Part shown: positions 1-8,453 of the stretch, piece by piece | How the letters are laid out: each line of letters opens with the position of its first letter | Numbering within the stretch: position 1 is the first letter of the stretch | Assembly (NCBI GenBank): GCA_041601945.1 | Contig: JBFIHG010000013.1 | Location: forward strand, 1 to 56,183 | DNA: 56,183 nucleotides | Direction: 5' to 3' | Source: JBFJKD01 sp041601945 | GTDB lineage: Bacteria; Pseudomonadota; Gammaproteobacteria; Pseudomonadales; Porticoccaceae | The notes under the pieces: generated by a model | Seen by the model: only the letters and a program-made list of their open reading frames with translations | Told to the model about the DNA's origin: nothing | The model's database searches: none | Program-made: the position numbers and the translations under genes

Positions 1-111
1 CCACTAAAAACCCTGGCGCGCGCGGGCTTTAAACCCGAAGCCGGGGTTTGTGCAATCTACCCGACACTTGCCGACGCGCTGTTGTACTTGTCCGATCCGA
101 ACCGTCACTGA
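1..111 (+). CDS. C-terminal end of an unidentified protein, possibly STAS-domain
   Basis: An open frame enters from the left edge and stops with TGA at 109-111, giving the last 36 residues of a protein. The tail includes the string IYPTLADALLYL. It resembles the end of STAS (anti-sigma-antagonist) domains, where a short Ile-Tyr-x-Thr-hydrophobic-Ala-Leu segment forms the last helix, but 36 residues cannot prove that. The gene converges on the acetyltransferase gene that ends at 167, and the 55 bp between them contain no clear terminator. Codon use looks like that of the neighbouring genes. Confidence 0.45.
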   Translation, partial: PLKTLARAGFKPEAGVCAIYPTLADALLYLSDPNRH

Positions 112-166
112 CTGACAATTGTTCCGAAAAAGTCGAGAGCCCACCCCTGGCAGAAAAACCTGTGTA

Positions 167-628
167 TTATTCCACCACCATCCGCAAACGCAGACCGTCC
201 GCACCGTGGTCGTAGTATTGCGGTAGCCCTTCATAGTGCTGAAAACCGAGACGTCGATAAAAATTAATGGCGCGCTGATTATCGGCACGCACCTCCAGAC
301 TAATTGCGATACAGCCACGACGTACGGCTTCCATCCGCAATTTCGCCATCAGTTGTTGCGCGAGACCACCACCCCTGAGATGCGCAGCAACCGCCAGCCC
401 ATAACAGCGACAGACGCGCGAATTACGCCGGTACAGTCCAATAGCGTAACCGACAATTGTCTGGTTTGCCTCGGCCACCACAAAATACCCGTTGGCCCGT
501 GTCAGCAACCAGTGAAATTGACGACGACTAAACCGATCGTCGCTGAATGTGTTTGTTTCCAGAACGACCAGGGCCGGAAGGTCCCTTGCAGCGCCGATGC
601 GAATGCGAGGCTTGCCAGCGACCTGCAT
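167..628 (-). CDS. GNAT family N-acetyltransferase (RimI-like), stand-alone
   Basis: This 153-residue protein has the GNAT fold: the acetyl-CoA pyrophosphate loop (GLAVAAHLRGGGLAQQL, residues 77-93) and the later beta-strand/helix with N-x-x-A-x-x-F-Y-x-x-x-G-F (about 117-129) are both present. The loop has Ala where the last Gly of the R/Q-x-x-G-x-G/A motif often sits, which is tolerated. It starts 5 bp after the stop of the RimK-like gene, so the two are co-transcribed. As I recall, relatives next to such RimK proteins are often fused to a C39-like peptidase domain; here the protein ends after the acetyltransferase domain. The substrate is unknown; an amino group on a peptide or protein is likely. 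Confidence 0.85.
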   Translation of the reverse strand: MQVAGKPRIRIGAARDLPALVVLETNTFSDDRFSRRQFHWLLTRANGYFVVAEANQTIVGYAIGLYRRNSRVCRCYGLAVAAHLRGGGLAQQLMAKLRMEAVRRGCIAISLEVRADNQRAINFYRRLGFQHYEGLPQYYDHGADGLRLRMVVE

Positions 629-633
629 GTCTA

Positions 634-2106
634 TCAGTGGGCCCGACCGCGGGCTTCGAGACGGCGCACGAACTCGTCGAGAATAATGCGGTAGAGATCA
701 TCGCCCAGATAAGCGTCTTCCACACCTTTATCAACATTAGGGTTATCGTTTACCTCGATCACTACGACCGCATTCTGCGTTGCCTTGAGATCGACCCCAT
801 ATAAACTATTACCGATCAGAGACGCGGCCTTCAGCGCCGCTTTAAGCACCGGGCGCGGCACCTTGTGTACGGCTACTGTTTCAAAACCACCGGATTTCAC
901 GCTGTCCCCCTGATGGTTGTATATCTGCCAATGCCCCCTGGCCATCAGATATTTACAGGCGTACAGGGCGCGCCCGTTAAGCACGCCAATGCGCCAGTCG
1001 AACTCTGTAGGAATATATTCCTGGACGATAATCACGGACGACTGGGCAAATAATTCATTCGTTGCAACTTTGAATTCATCGGCATTGCTGGCTTTAACAA
1101 TGCCCACCGAGAATGAACCGTCGGGAATTTTGAGCACCAGGGGGGTCCCCAGCTGCTCTACCAGCGCTTCGTAACTTAGCGGACTACCACTGAACAACAT
1201 GATCGACTTCGGTACCGCGACCCGGTTCGAGGTCAGCAGTTCGTGCAGGAATACTTTATTGGTACATTTGATGATCGAATCCGGATCGTCGATCACCGGC
1301 ATATTGTGCCGCGCCGCCAACTGCGCAAATGCGTAGGTCGCATGATTGACGGCCGTGGTTTGACGAATAAACAGCGCATCGTATTCAAGCAATCGGTTTA
1401 TTTCCTGGGGAACAATCAAATCGACATCCATGTTCAATAATTTCGCCTGTTGCATAAATTTCTGCAGCGCGCCTTTGTTGCTTGGCGGCATAGGTTCTTC
1501 CGGATCGACAAGAATCGCCAAATCAAAGCGGGATGATTTACCGGAACGTGGCGTGCGCCAGATTTTTTTACTAAAACCATCCAGTGCTTCCGAAAATTCG
1601 TCCTGCTCCTGATCGCTAAGACTCTGTAATTTGCCCAGCCGGACGGCGCTTATTTGCCAGTTGAGTTGCCGGTCAAACTCCACCTCAAGAATCGGCGCCG
1701 GAAATGCTTCAAACAATTTTCGCGCTAACTTTTGTAATTCGGAGATACGTGTTTTACCAAAAAATATTTTAACCGTGAAATGTCCTTCGCCCCCTAGCAT
1801 CGCGCTGTCCAGATAGCGCTGTACTTTAGTGAGCACATCCACGTTAAGTTTGATCAGAGCACCGCTCGCCACCTCGTTAATGGTCCGCACCGACGGCATA
1901 ATTCTCTGGCCCCTTGCCTGGGCCAGCAACGAACAGTAATAGCCCTCGCTGCGGTAGCTGAAATCTGGGCACAGGTTATAGATCTGACCATCTGCGCGGC
2001 GGTAATCTGGTGTTGATAGATAGCTCTGGGCGGTGATCACCTGTTCAGTACTAAAATAAGGCGCCCAGGTAGCGAGGTTATCGACCACGACGTAGAGGTT
2101 CGACAT
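634..2106 (-). CDS. RimK family ATP-grasp ligase with N-terminal RLAN-type domain
   Basis: This 490-residue protein combines an N-terminal domain of about 185 residues typical of long RimK-like proteins (RLAN domain) with a C-terminal ATP-grasp domain from about residue 285. The ATP-grasp part shows the lysine/nucleotide segment VLKIPDGSFSVGIVK, the acidic VVVIEVNDNPN metal-binding end and a VQEYI hinge. RimK enzymes ligate amino acids, usually glutamate, to a carboxyl terminus. The substrate of the long version is not established. It lies 5 bp downstream of ptsP and 5 bp upstream of the GNAT gene, all leftward, so the three probably form an operon. A post-translational or peptide-modifying ligase is the most likely role; that is family inference. 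Confidence 0.88.
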   Translation of the reverse strand: MSNLYVVVDNLATWAPYFSTEQVITAQSYLSTPDYRRADGQIYNLCPDFSYRSEGYYCSLLAQARGQRIMPSVRTINEVASGALIKLNVDVLTKVQRYLDSAMLGGEGHFTVKIFFGKTRISELQKLARKLFEAFPAPILEVEFDRQLNWQISAVRLGKLQSLSDQEQDEFSEALDGFSKKIWRTPRSGKSSRFDLAILVDPEEPMPPSNKGALQKFMQQAKLLNMDVDLIVPQEINRLLEYDALFIRQTTAVNHATYAFAQLAARHNMPVIDDPDSIIKCTNKVFLHELLTSNRVAVPKSIMLFSGSPLSYEALVEQLGTPLVLKIPDGSFSVGIVKASNADEFKVATNELFAQSSVIIVQEYIPTEFDWRIGVLNGRALYACKYLMARGHWQIYNHQGDSVKSGGFETVAVHKVPRPVLKAALKAASLIGNSLYGVDLKATQNAVVVIEVNDNPNVDKGVEDAYLGDDLYRIILDEFVRRLEARGRAH

Positions 2107-2111
2107 CCGGG

Positions 2112-4367
2112 TTAAGCCAACGCCACTAGGTGACCAAGGCCGCGTGCAACGAGCTCGGATTTAACCATAGCTCGAATCTCCTTTTCGTGCTCCAGCATCA
2201 GGGCCTGCTCCAATATGGTGACGGCATCTTCAAACGCAATCGAACGAATTAACCATTTTATCTTGGGTAAATTATAGGCGCTCATACTCAGGGTATCGAT
2301 ACCCATGCCTAACAACAACAACGCCGCCAGCGGATCGGCGGCCATTTCGCCACATAAGCTGACTGGCAGCTCGAGACACTTGGCCGTCTGAATAATATGG
2401 TGTACCTGGTGCAGTACTGCCGGGTGCAGGTTATCAAACATGCCCGACACGCGGGGATTATTGCGATCTACCGCCAGCAAATACTGCGCCAAATCGTTGG
2501 AGCCGATCGAGATAAAGTCAATCCGGTGGGCCAGAAAGGGAAGCAGAGTGATGGCCCCGGGGACTTCAACCATAATGCCTATTCTGGGCACCGCGACGCG
2601 GTATCCTTCCGCCTGTAGCTGGCCCAGTGCATCGACCAGAATTTCCCGAAAACTGGTGACCTCGTCGACCCGGCTCACCATGGGCAACAGTATGTGCAGG
2701 TTGTCGAGCCCTGCCGAGGCGCGCAACATGGCCCGCACCTGGGTCATAAATATCGCCGCATTATCCAGTGTAAAGCGAATTCCGCGCCACCCCAGACAAG
2801 GATTTTCTTCCTTAAAAGAATAATACGGCAGGGCCTTGTCCCCACCGATATCCAGGGTACGAATATAAACGGGCTTATTGCGGTACGCTTCCAGTACGTG
2901 CCGATAAACGGAACACTGCTCATCTTCGGTCGGAAAATTATCGTGGATCATAAACGGAATTTCCGAGCGATACAGTCCTACGCCCTGCGCACCGCGCAGC
3001 AGGCCCGGCGATATATCTGCCATCAGCCCAGTATTGGTGTACAACTTTATGGAGACCCCGTCCAGGGTAACCGCAGGCTCGTCTTTCAAATGTTCCAGTT
3101 CGCGCAGCAGGTTGCGCTCCCGATCGCGCAGCCCGCGATACTCGGCCACCAGCGCTTCGGGGGCGTTAAACACCACCTCCCCCTGATAACCGTCAACGAT
3201 CGCCGGCGCGCCTTCCTCCAGGCCTTTTATCTCCCCCGTACCCATGACAGCAGCGATACCCAGTGCGTTGGCCAGCACCGCGGTGTGTGACAAGGCCGAC
3301 CCGGAGGTACACAAAATGCCGACCACCTGCTCCGTGCGATAACGGGCCAGATCCGTGATACTGATCAGGTCGCCCACCAGGATCAGGTCGGTGGCAGTGG
3401 TAGGAACGAACGTATGACCCGCCAGCTTGTTATACAGTTTGCCGCCAATATTGCGAATATCTTCGCCTCGCGCTCGAAAATAGGGGTCCTCCATGGTTTC
3501 AAACTGCAACGCATATTTGTCGACTACGCTGCGAATCGCTCCAGGTGCCCAACTGCCCTGACGAATCTCCGCTTCGATATCGCTAATCAGATTACTGTTA
3601 TCCAGCAACATGCGATACACGGCAAAAATTTCCGCGACATCCCCCGGCAAACTGGCGGACAGGCTTGCAGCGCCCTCCTCCAGTTCATGCCGGGTAAGCC
3701 GTAGCGCCTCGAGAAATGCAATGATTTCCAGATCAATATTGTCGGTTTTGCAGTCGGGTACGCTACCAAACCCACTGTCGGCAATCAGATGTAGCTTGCC
3801 AATACCAATACCCGCCGCACCCCTGACGCCCGCAACGCGTTTTACCCCAGACACCCGGGCGGGTGTGGCCACATACCCCTGTTGCACCACTATTTGCTGA
3901 GAAATGCCGGCCACCTGCGCGGCCATGGTAATTAAAAAGGCTTCATCGTCATCGGTAAATTTGCGGCGGCGTTTTTGTTGCACCACCAGCACACCGACCA
4001 GCTGGCGCATGTTGATTAGCGGCACACACATAAATCCGCGGTAGGATTCTTCGCCGGTTTCGGGGAAATATTGATACTTTTCGTGGGTCAGTGCGTTTTC
4101 CACATTGAGCGGATGGCGGGTCAATGCAGTGGTACCCACCAGCCCAACGCCAATTTTCATCCGCACCTTGCCCACCGCCTCAGATGCCAGACCCTGGGTC
4201 GCCGCCAGGACCAGCTCGTCTCCGCCTTCGGCAAGATACAGGCTACACACGTCCACTTTCATGGCGGCCTGAATTTCCATGACCAGTGTTGCGGTTTGTT
4301 GGTCAGGTGTCGGAGCCGTGGCGATTTTCTGAACAATTTTCTTCAGGGTAATCAGTGAATTTTTCAT
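2112..4367 (-). CDS. ptsP: Phosphoenolpyruvate-protein phosphotransferase PtsP (nitrogen PTS enzyme I)
   Basis: This 751-residue enzyme has a GAF sensory domain (about 1-160) fused to enzyme I of the PTS. It autophosphorylates from phosphoenolpyruvate and passes phosphate to NPr, tuning nitrogen, potassium and carbon metabolism. Visible motifs are the phosphohistidine loop SGSALSHTAVLANALG, the PEP-binding LDIGGDKALPY and GWRGIRF segments, the IMVEVPGA and SIGSNDLAQY metal/PEP motifs, and LCGEMAADPLA with the catalytic Cys. I chose the ATG at 4365-4367 because the family begins MxxxLxxLxKIVQ there and GGAAGG lies upstream; the frame stays open for 47 more codons without family similarity. The rppH gene that commonly precedes ptsP is not seen. 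It heads the ptsP-RimK-GNAT unit. Confidence 0.95.
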   Translation of the reverse strand: MKNSLITLKKIVQKIATAPTPDQQTATLVMEIQAAMKVDVCSLYLAEGGDELVLAATQGLASEAVGKVRMKIGVGLVGTTALTRHPLNVENALTHEKYQYFPETGEESYRGFMCVPLINMRQLVGVLVVQQKRRRKFTDDDEAFLITMAAQVAGISQQIVVQQGYVATPARVSGVKRVAGVRGAAGIGIGKLHLIADSGFGSVPDCKTDNIDLEIIAFLEALRLTRHELEEGAASLSASLPGDVAEIFAVYRMLLDNSNLISDIEAEIRQGSWAPGAIRSVVDKYALQFETMEDPYFRARGEDIRNIGGKLYNKLAGHTFVPTTATDLILVGDLISITDLARYRTEQVVGILCTSGSALSHTAVLANALGIAAVMGTGEIKGLEEGAPAIVDGYQGEVVFNAPEALVAEYRGLRDRERNLLRELEHLKDEPAVTLDGVSIKLYTNTGLMADISPGLLRGAQGVGLYRSEIPFMIHDNFPTEDEQCSVYRHVLEAYRNKPVYIRTLDIGGDKALPYYSFKEENPCLGWRGIRFTLDNAAIFMTQVRAMLRASAGLDNLHILLPMVSRVDEVTSFREILVDALGQLQAEGYRVAVPRIGIMVEVPGAITLLPFLAHRIDFISIGSNDLAQYLLAVDRNNPRVSGMFDNLHPAVLHQVHHIIQTAKCLELPVSLCGEMAADPLAALLLLGMGIDTLSMSAYNLPKIKWLIRSIAFEDAVTILEQALMLEHEKEIRAMVKSELVARGLGHLVALA

Positions 4368-4738
4368 GGGGTGAACAACCTTCCCACTCGGCCGATCAGG
4401 TGTACCAAAGGAAGGCCATTCATGCAGCGTAAGACTGGCGCGTTGTCGCTCTCGACATAGAAGCGGTTGCTCCTCCAAAACGTCCTGATGACGGCGGACA
4501 CAGGGCAAATGAGCGGTCCGTTTGGCGACGATTTAAGGGGCTATCCGTGGGAAAAGCAATCACTTTTTTCTAATGTTACGTTTGGTGAATACCAACTGTG
4601 CAGAAAAACAACATTGCACGAATTAATCCGTGTTCAGTAAATCCTCCCCGACGGTATAATGGTCAGCCAGGTTGGCCTGCTGTTGCCGACAACCAGAGTG
4701 CGCAACTTTCTGCACCACTATGCAAGGACTCCCCAGAC
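4368..4738. other. Divergent intergenic region between ptsP and the HAD gene
   Basis: This 371-bp gap separates leftward ptsP from the rightward HAD hydrolase gene. Both frames extend into it but carry no recognisable protein sequence. A perfect TATAAT lies at 4655-4660 for the rightward gene. I see no terminator, repeat or RNA gene. Confidence 0.5.
4655..4660 (+). promoter_or_regulatory. Candidate -10 element of the HAD hydrolase gene
   Basis: TATAAT matches the sigma-70 -10 consensus exactly and lies 78 bp before the ATG at 4739. The hexamer 17 bp upstream (GTTCAG) is a poor -35, so activation or a weak promoter is likely. Confidence 0.4.
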
Positions 4739-5380
4739 ATGAAGATACGCGCTGTTTTATGGGATTTTGGCGGAGTGCTCACCACATCGCCCTTTGACGC
4801 ATTCAATCGTTTTGAAGAACAACGGGGTTACCCGCAGGATTTTATCCGCTCGATTAACGCTACTAATCCCGACCGCAATGCCTGGGCACAGCTGGAGGCG
4901 AATCGAATTTCGGCGCAGGAGTTTGACCGCGTGTTCAGGGACGAATCAAGCGCCGCTGGCCATGCGATTCACGGTGCGGACGTACTGGGGCTGCTGGATG
5001 GCGAGGTGCGCCCACGCATGGTACAGGTGCTGGAGCGCGTGAAACAGGACTTCCGGGTTGCCTGTCTCACCAACAATATAAGACCCCGTAACCACCCGAG
5101 TAACGACACTGACACGCCACGGGCCCGCGCGGTAGATGCGGTAATGAATTTATTCGAGCATATCCTCGAATCGAGCGTCGAGGGCATGCGCAAACCAGAA
5201 ACCCGATTCTACCAACTAGCCTGTAGTCGCCTGCAGGTTGAGCCGACGGAAGTGGTTTACCTCGACGACCTGGGCATCAACCTGAAACCCGCGCGAGCCC
5301 TGGGTATGACCACTATCAAGGTAGTCTCCGAACACCAGGCCATTGACGACCTTGGGCACGCGCTGGGCATCAACTTCTAG
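4739..5380 (+). CDS. HAD superfamily hydrolase, ACAD10/epoxide-hydrolase-N type
   Basis: This 213-residue protein has the four HAD motifs: the nucleophile loop WDFGGVL near the N-terminus, ACLTNN (motif II), the lysine in MRKPETRF (motif III) and VYLDDLGIN (motif IV). Motif I reads D-F-G-G, so it lacks the second Asp that acts as general acid/base in most HAD phosphatases; this is typical of the ACAD10-like branch. I start at the ATG at 4739, preceded by AAGGA, because the conserved fold begins there and the 47 upstream open codons show no similarity. It is a stand-alone rightward gene convergent with the small cysteine protein. The substrate is unknown, probably a phosphate ester. Confidence 0.85.
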   Translation: MKIRAVLWDFGGVLTTSPFDAFNRFEEQRGYPQDFIRSINATNPDRNAWAQLEANRISAQEFDRVFRDESSAAGHAIHGADVLGLLDGEVRPRMVQVLERVKQDFRVACLTNNIRPRNHPSNDTDTPRARAVDAVMNLFEHILESSVEGMRKPETRFYQLACSRLQVEPTEVVYLDDLGINLKPARALGMTTIKVVSEHQAIDDLGHALGINF

Positions 5381-5435
5381 TCTGTATCGGCCTCGGACAA
5401 TTTGGCTTACCCACGACTGGGCGGCAAAGCGCCCG

Positions 5436-5753
5436 CTAATCCTTGCACTCCCCATAGTTACATTCCGGATTGGCGATGGGATCGTGACAGGTAAATCCAT
5501 TTTTACAGGAGCTAATAAAGGACGGTCCGCAGGCATTGGCGTACACCGTATCGCCGAGCATGCCGCACTTCTTGCCACGGGCTTCGCCCGTCGGCGCAGC
5601 CAGACGCCCAGGGGCCGCACCTTTTTTTTCGGCCGCAATTACCTGAGCTTGTTCCACGGCAGCAGCGGGGGCTACTCTATTTTCGGTAGCCGATGCGCTC
5701 AGGGTATACGGAACAAACAACAACGTTATAACCACTGCAATAATTAATTTCAT
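5436..5753 (-). CDS. Small exported six-cysteine protein, function unknown
   Basis: This 105-residue protein starts with a signal peptide: Met-Lys, then a hydrophobic run IIAVVITLLFVPY with a probable cleavage after SASA. An Ala-rich linker follows, then a C-terminal domain of about 45 residues with six cysteines (KKC, NAC, SSC, FTC, PEC, GEC), enough for three disulfides in the periplasm or outside the cell. The ATG at 5751-5753 is preferred over the GTG three codons upstream because AAAGG sits 8 nt before it. A sigma-70 promoter lies at 5823-5851. I do not recognise the family. It is monocistronic and convergent with the HAD gene. Confidence 0.75.
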   Translation of the reverse strand: MKLIIAVVITLLFVPYTLSASATENRVAPAAAVEQAQVIAAEKKGAAPGRLAAPTGEARGKKCGMLGDTVYANACGPSFISSCKNGFTCHDPIANPECNYGECKD

Positions 5754-5822
5754 GACAGGCACCTTTGATGTGCAAAGATTATTAGACTGACACCGGAATG
5801 GACAAACTACCGGCGTTCCCTA

Positions 5823-5851
5823 AACATAGTTGACGATTCCCGATCCGTCAA
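5823..5851 (-). promoter_or_regulatory. Sigma-70 promoter of the six-cysteine protein gene
   Basis: On the minus strand TTGACG (5851-5846) and TATGTT (5828-5823) are separated by exactly 17 bp. Transcription would start near 5816, leaving a 5' leader of about 63 nt. Confidence 0.6.
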
Positions 5852-5946
5852 ATCGACCTGGCACCGCTAATTGCCGGGCTGCGTGGCGCTGTGTCCTGAT
5901 CCAACGTCCGCACAGCCGTTGGGGTACCACTCACATCAGTAGCGGC

Positions 5947-6717
5947 TTATAAAATAGTGCCCATACGCATCGCCCCGTCGAGGCGGATGACTTCACCGTT
6001 TAACATTGCGTTTTCGACAATGTGGCACACCAGTTGTGCAAACTCCGACGGAACGCCGGCCCGTTTCGGAAAGGGCACATCGGCCAACAGGCGCGCAAAG
6101 CCTTCTGTACCGGTTTCCGCGCGGGCCAACGGTGTATCGAACACCCCCGGGCACACCGTCACAACCCGAATGCCGTAAGGCGCGAGATCCCGTGCCATCG
6201 GCAAGGTCATGCCAATCACCCCGGCCTTGGATGCCGCATAGGCCGTGTTGCCCACCGGTCCGTCGAAACCAAAAATTGACGCGACATTGACAAACACCCC
6301 GCGCTCGCCATCCTCGGTCACAGGTTCCAGGGCAGTCATCTCCGCAGCCACCAGTCGACACATATCGAAGGTACCAGTGAGATTGGTGTTTACCACGCGT
6401 AAAAAACTGTCCAGTGGATGCGGGCCTTTGCTGCTGGTGATCTTGCGGCCAATCGCTGTGCCAGCGGCGTTAATCAGGATACGCGGCGGACCGTAAATCT
6501 CCAGTGTCTGGGCAATCGCCTTGACGACACTGTCTGCATCGGTCACGTCCACTTCCACGGCTAACGCATTTAATTCGGCGGCCACTTCCCGAGCCAATGT
6601 TATATTGCGATCGAGCACCGCCACGCGCGCACCGCGGGCAGCCAGCAAACGCGCCGTGGCGGCACCCAGACCCGAGGCGCCGCCGGTAACAATTGCCACT
6701 TGATTTTTTATATCCAT
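5947..6717 (-). CDS. HSD10-like short-chain dehydrogenase, tandem copy 1 (last of three)
   Basis: This 256-residue NAD-dependent SDR belongs to the branch of type II 3-hydroxyacyl-CoA dehydrogenase (HSD17B10). It has TGGASGLG at 11-18, Asp after the second beta-strand (LDRN, NAD preference), N-A-A-G, the Ser in NVASIFG and the Y-A-A-S-K catalytic pair. The tail NGEVIRLDGAMRM closely matches human HSD10. The ATG at 6717 follows GGATGTGG; a GTG lies two codons upstream. It is one of three adjacent same-strand paralogues (also 6800-7558 and 7621-8382). Likely reaction: oxidation of a 3-hydroxyacyl-CoA or a hydroxysteroid-like alcohol; the substrate cannot be read from sequence. Confidence 0.9.
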   Translation of the reverse strand: MDIKNQVAIVTGGASGLGAATARLLAARGARVAVLDRNITLAREVAAELNALAVEVDVTDADSVVKAIAQTLEIYGPPRILINAAGTAIGRKITSSKGPHPLDSFLRVVNTNLTGTFDMCRLVAAEMTALEPVTEDGERGVFVNVASIFGFDGPVGNTAYAASKAGVIGMTLPMARDLAPYGIRVVTVCPGVFDTPLARAETGTEGFARLLADVPFPKRAGVPSEFAQLVCHIVENAMLNGEVIRLDGAMRMGTIL

Positions 6718-6799
6718 AACCACATCCAGTTATTCGTTCAGGCCACGCGTAATTCAGCCCGAGTTTGCGAGCGTAATGCCGCGCACAAAAGGGCGTTTT

Positions 6800-7558
6800 T
6801 TATACCGCCCGGATCGCACCGTCCAGCCGTATAACTTCCCCATTCAACATCGGGTTTTCGCAAATATGCAGCGCCAACGCGGCAAATTCGTCGGGTTTTC
6901 CCGCCCGTTTTGGAAACGGCACGCTACTGGTATGGTCGTTGGGATTACCGCGCAACACAGCCGCCGCCAGCGGCGTATCGAACACGCCCGGAGCAATCGT
7001 TACCACGCGAATCCCGAGCGGCGCCAGATCGCGGGCCATGGGCAACGTCATACCAATAACCGCCGCTTTGGTAGCGGAGTAGGCGGTCTGGCCAAAAGGG
7101 CCATCGATGCCAGCGATGGACGCCACATTGACCAGTACACCGCGTTCATCGCCCGCCAGCGTATCGAGATCACGCATGGCATGGGCACCCAGACGACAAA
7201 TATTGAACGTACCGGTCAAATTTACCGCTATTTGCCGGGTCAGCGCGTCCCGTCCCTGGGGCCCACCGCCCCGTGTGGCAATGCGCCCGGTAATATCTAT
7301 ACCCGCGCAGTTGACCCATATGCGCGGCACACCCTGGGCTGACGTTATCGCCGCCAGCGCTGCCAGAACGGAGGATTCATCCGCCACGTCACAGGCGACC
7401 GCCAGTGCGCCACAGTGTTGCGCTGTCTCCTGCGCCAGCTGAAGATTACGGTCCAGTAATGCAACGCGCGCACCCTTGCTCGCAAATAATGCCACCACGG
7501 CCGCACCCAGCCCGGACGCACCACCGGTGACCGCGACACTTAGTCCCTCAATATTCAC
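6800..7558 (-). CDS. HSD10-like short-chain dehydrogenase, tandem copy 2
   Basis: This 252-residue SDR has TGGASGLG, LDRN after beta-2, VNCAGID, Ser in NVASIAG and the catalytic Y-S-A-T-K. The HSD10-type tail NGEVIRLDGAIR is present. I chose the GTG at 7556-7558: family alignment begins there, GAGG lies 8 nt upstream, and this start leaves 62 bp after the previous gene. The longer frame starting at 7687 would overlap that gene and adds unrelated sequence. It is the middle gene of the three-paralogue array. An insert rich in Gly (TRGGGPQGRDALTR) replaces the KGAHPLD segment of the flanking copies, which may alter substrate range. Confidence 0.87.
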   Translation of the reverse strand: MNIEGLSVAVTGGASGLGAAVVALFASKGARVALLDRNLQLAQETAQHCGALAVACDVADESSVLAALAAITSAQGVPRIWVNCAGIDITGRIATRGGGPQGRDALTRQIAVNLTGTFNICRLGAHAMRDLDTLAGDERGVLVNVASIAGIDGPFGQTAYSATKAAVIGMTLPMARDLAPLGIRVVTIAPGVFDTPLAAAVLRGNPNDHTSSVPFPKRAGKPDEFAALALHICENPMLNGEVIRLDGAIRAV

Positions 7559-7620
7559 GCCATCGACCTCGTCAGTTTCGGTTGTCCAAAAATTATTAAA
7601 GCTAATGCACCCGACGATTC

Positions 7621-8382
7621 TCAGGTTCCCATGCGAATGGCGCCGTCGATGCGAATCATTTCGCCGTTGAGCATGGCATTTTGACAAATGTGCAGTACCA
7701 GCGCGCCAAACTCCAGGGGGTTTCCCCAGCGCTTGGGAAAGGGCACGGTAGGGATAATCCGCTCTATCCAGTCCTGCGGAATACTGCTGGCCAGAGGTGT
7801 TTCAAACATGCCCGGCGCAATGGTCATCACGCGAATACCAAACGGCGCGAGGTCCCGCGCCATCGGCAAGGTCATACCCTGTACACCGGCCTTTGAGGCT
7901 GCATAGGCAACCTGACCCAGCGGTCCGTCCTGGGCAACCACCGAAGCGATATTGATAATCACGCCGCGTTCACCGTCGTCCGTAATCGGATCGACGCCGA
8001 TCAGCCCCTGGGCTACCAGGCGAGCGACATTGAAGCTACCAGTTAAATTAACCCGAATCACCCGCTCAAAGTCGTCGAGGGGATGGGCGCCCTTGGCCCC
8101 GGCGGTGCGTACCGCCACATCAATACCCGCCGCATTTAACAGGATACGCGGCGTGCCAAGGGTTTCGGTTACCTGGGCCAACGCCGCCTCGACACCAGGA
8201 CCATCCACCACGTCGCATGCAATGGCGATGCCGCCCAATTCGGCAGCTAACGCGGTGGCCAGCTCCAGGTTGCGATCCAGCAGTGCACACTTAACCCCTG
8301 CCTGACTGAGTATGCGCGCCGCGCCGGCGCCTAATCCCGACGCGCCGCCAGTAATAACGGCGCATTGACCAGCTACATTCAT
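7621..8382 (-). CDS. HSD10-like short-chain dehydrogenase, tandem copy 3 (first transcribed)
   Basis: This 253-residue SDR has TGGASGLG, LDRN, NAAGID, NIASVVA and the Y-A-A-S-K catalytic motif, ending in NGEMIRIDGAIRM. The ATG at 8382 has AAAGGA 8 nt upstream; the 38 extra open codons are unlike the family. With 6800-7558 and 5947-6717 it forms a tandem array with gaps of 62 and 82 bp. All three keep the PMARDLAPFGIRV type helix and the same length, so they look like local duplications followed by divergence. It probably oxidises a 3-hydroxyacyl-CoA or cyclic secondary alcohol. Confidence 0.9.
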   Translation of the reverse strand: MNVAGQCAVITGGASGLGAGAARILSQAGVKCALLDRNLELATALAAELGGIAIACDVVDGPGVEAALAQVTETLGTPRILLNAAGIDVAVRTAGAKGAHPLDDFERVIRVNLTGSFNVARLVAQGLIGVDPITDDGERGVIINIASVVAQDGPLGQVAYAASKAGVQGMTLPMARDLAPFGIRVMTIAPGMFETPLASSIPQDWIERIIPTVPFPKRWGNPLEFGALVLHICQNAMLNGEMIRIDGAIRMGT

Positions 8383-8453
8383 CGTCTGTTCCTTTCTAAT
8401 GAGGATGTTTAATCGCAGTTTACTGGCGCCTGGCAGGCAATATTGCGCTACCG

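Noticed and set aside
4..318. 104-codon minus-strand ORF at the left edge
   Set aside because: It overlaps the acetyltransferase gene in another frame and the convergent partial gene, with no recognisable sequence.
4368..4508. N-terminal extension of PtsP by 47 residues
   Set aside because: The extension is Arg/Pro-rich and unlike the family; the ATG at 4367 has a ribosome-binding site and begins the conserved GAF start.
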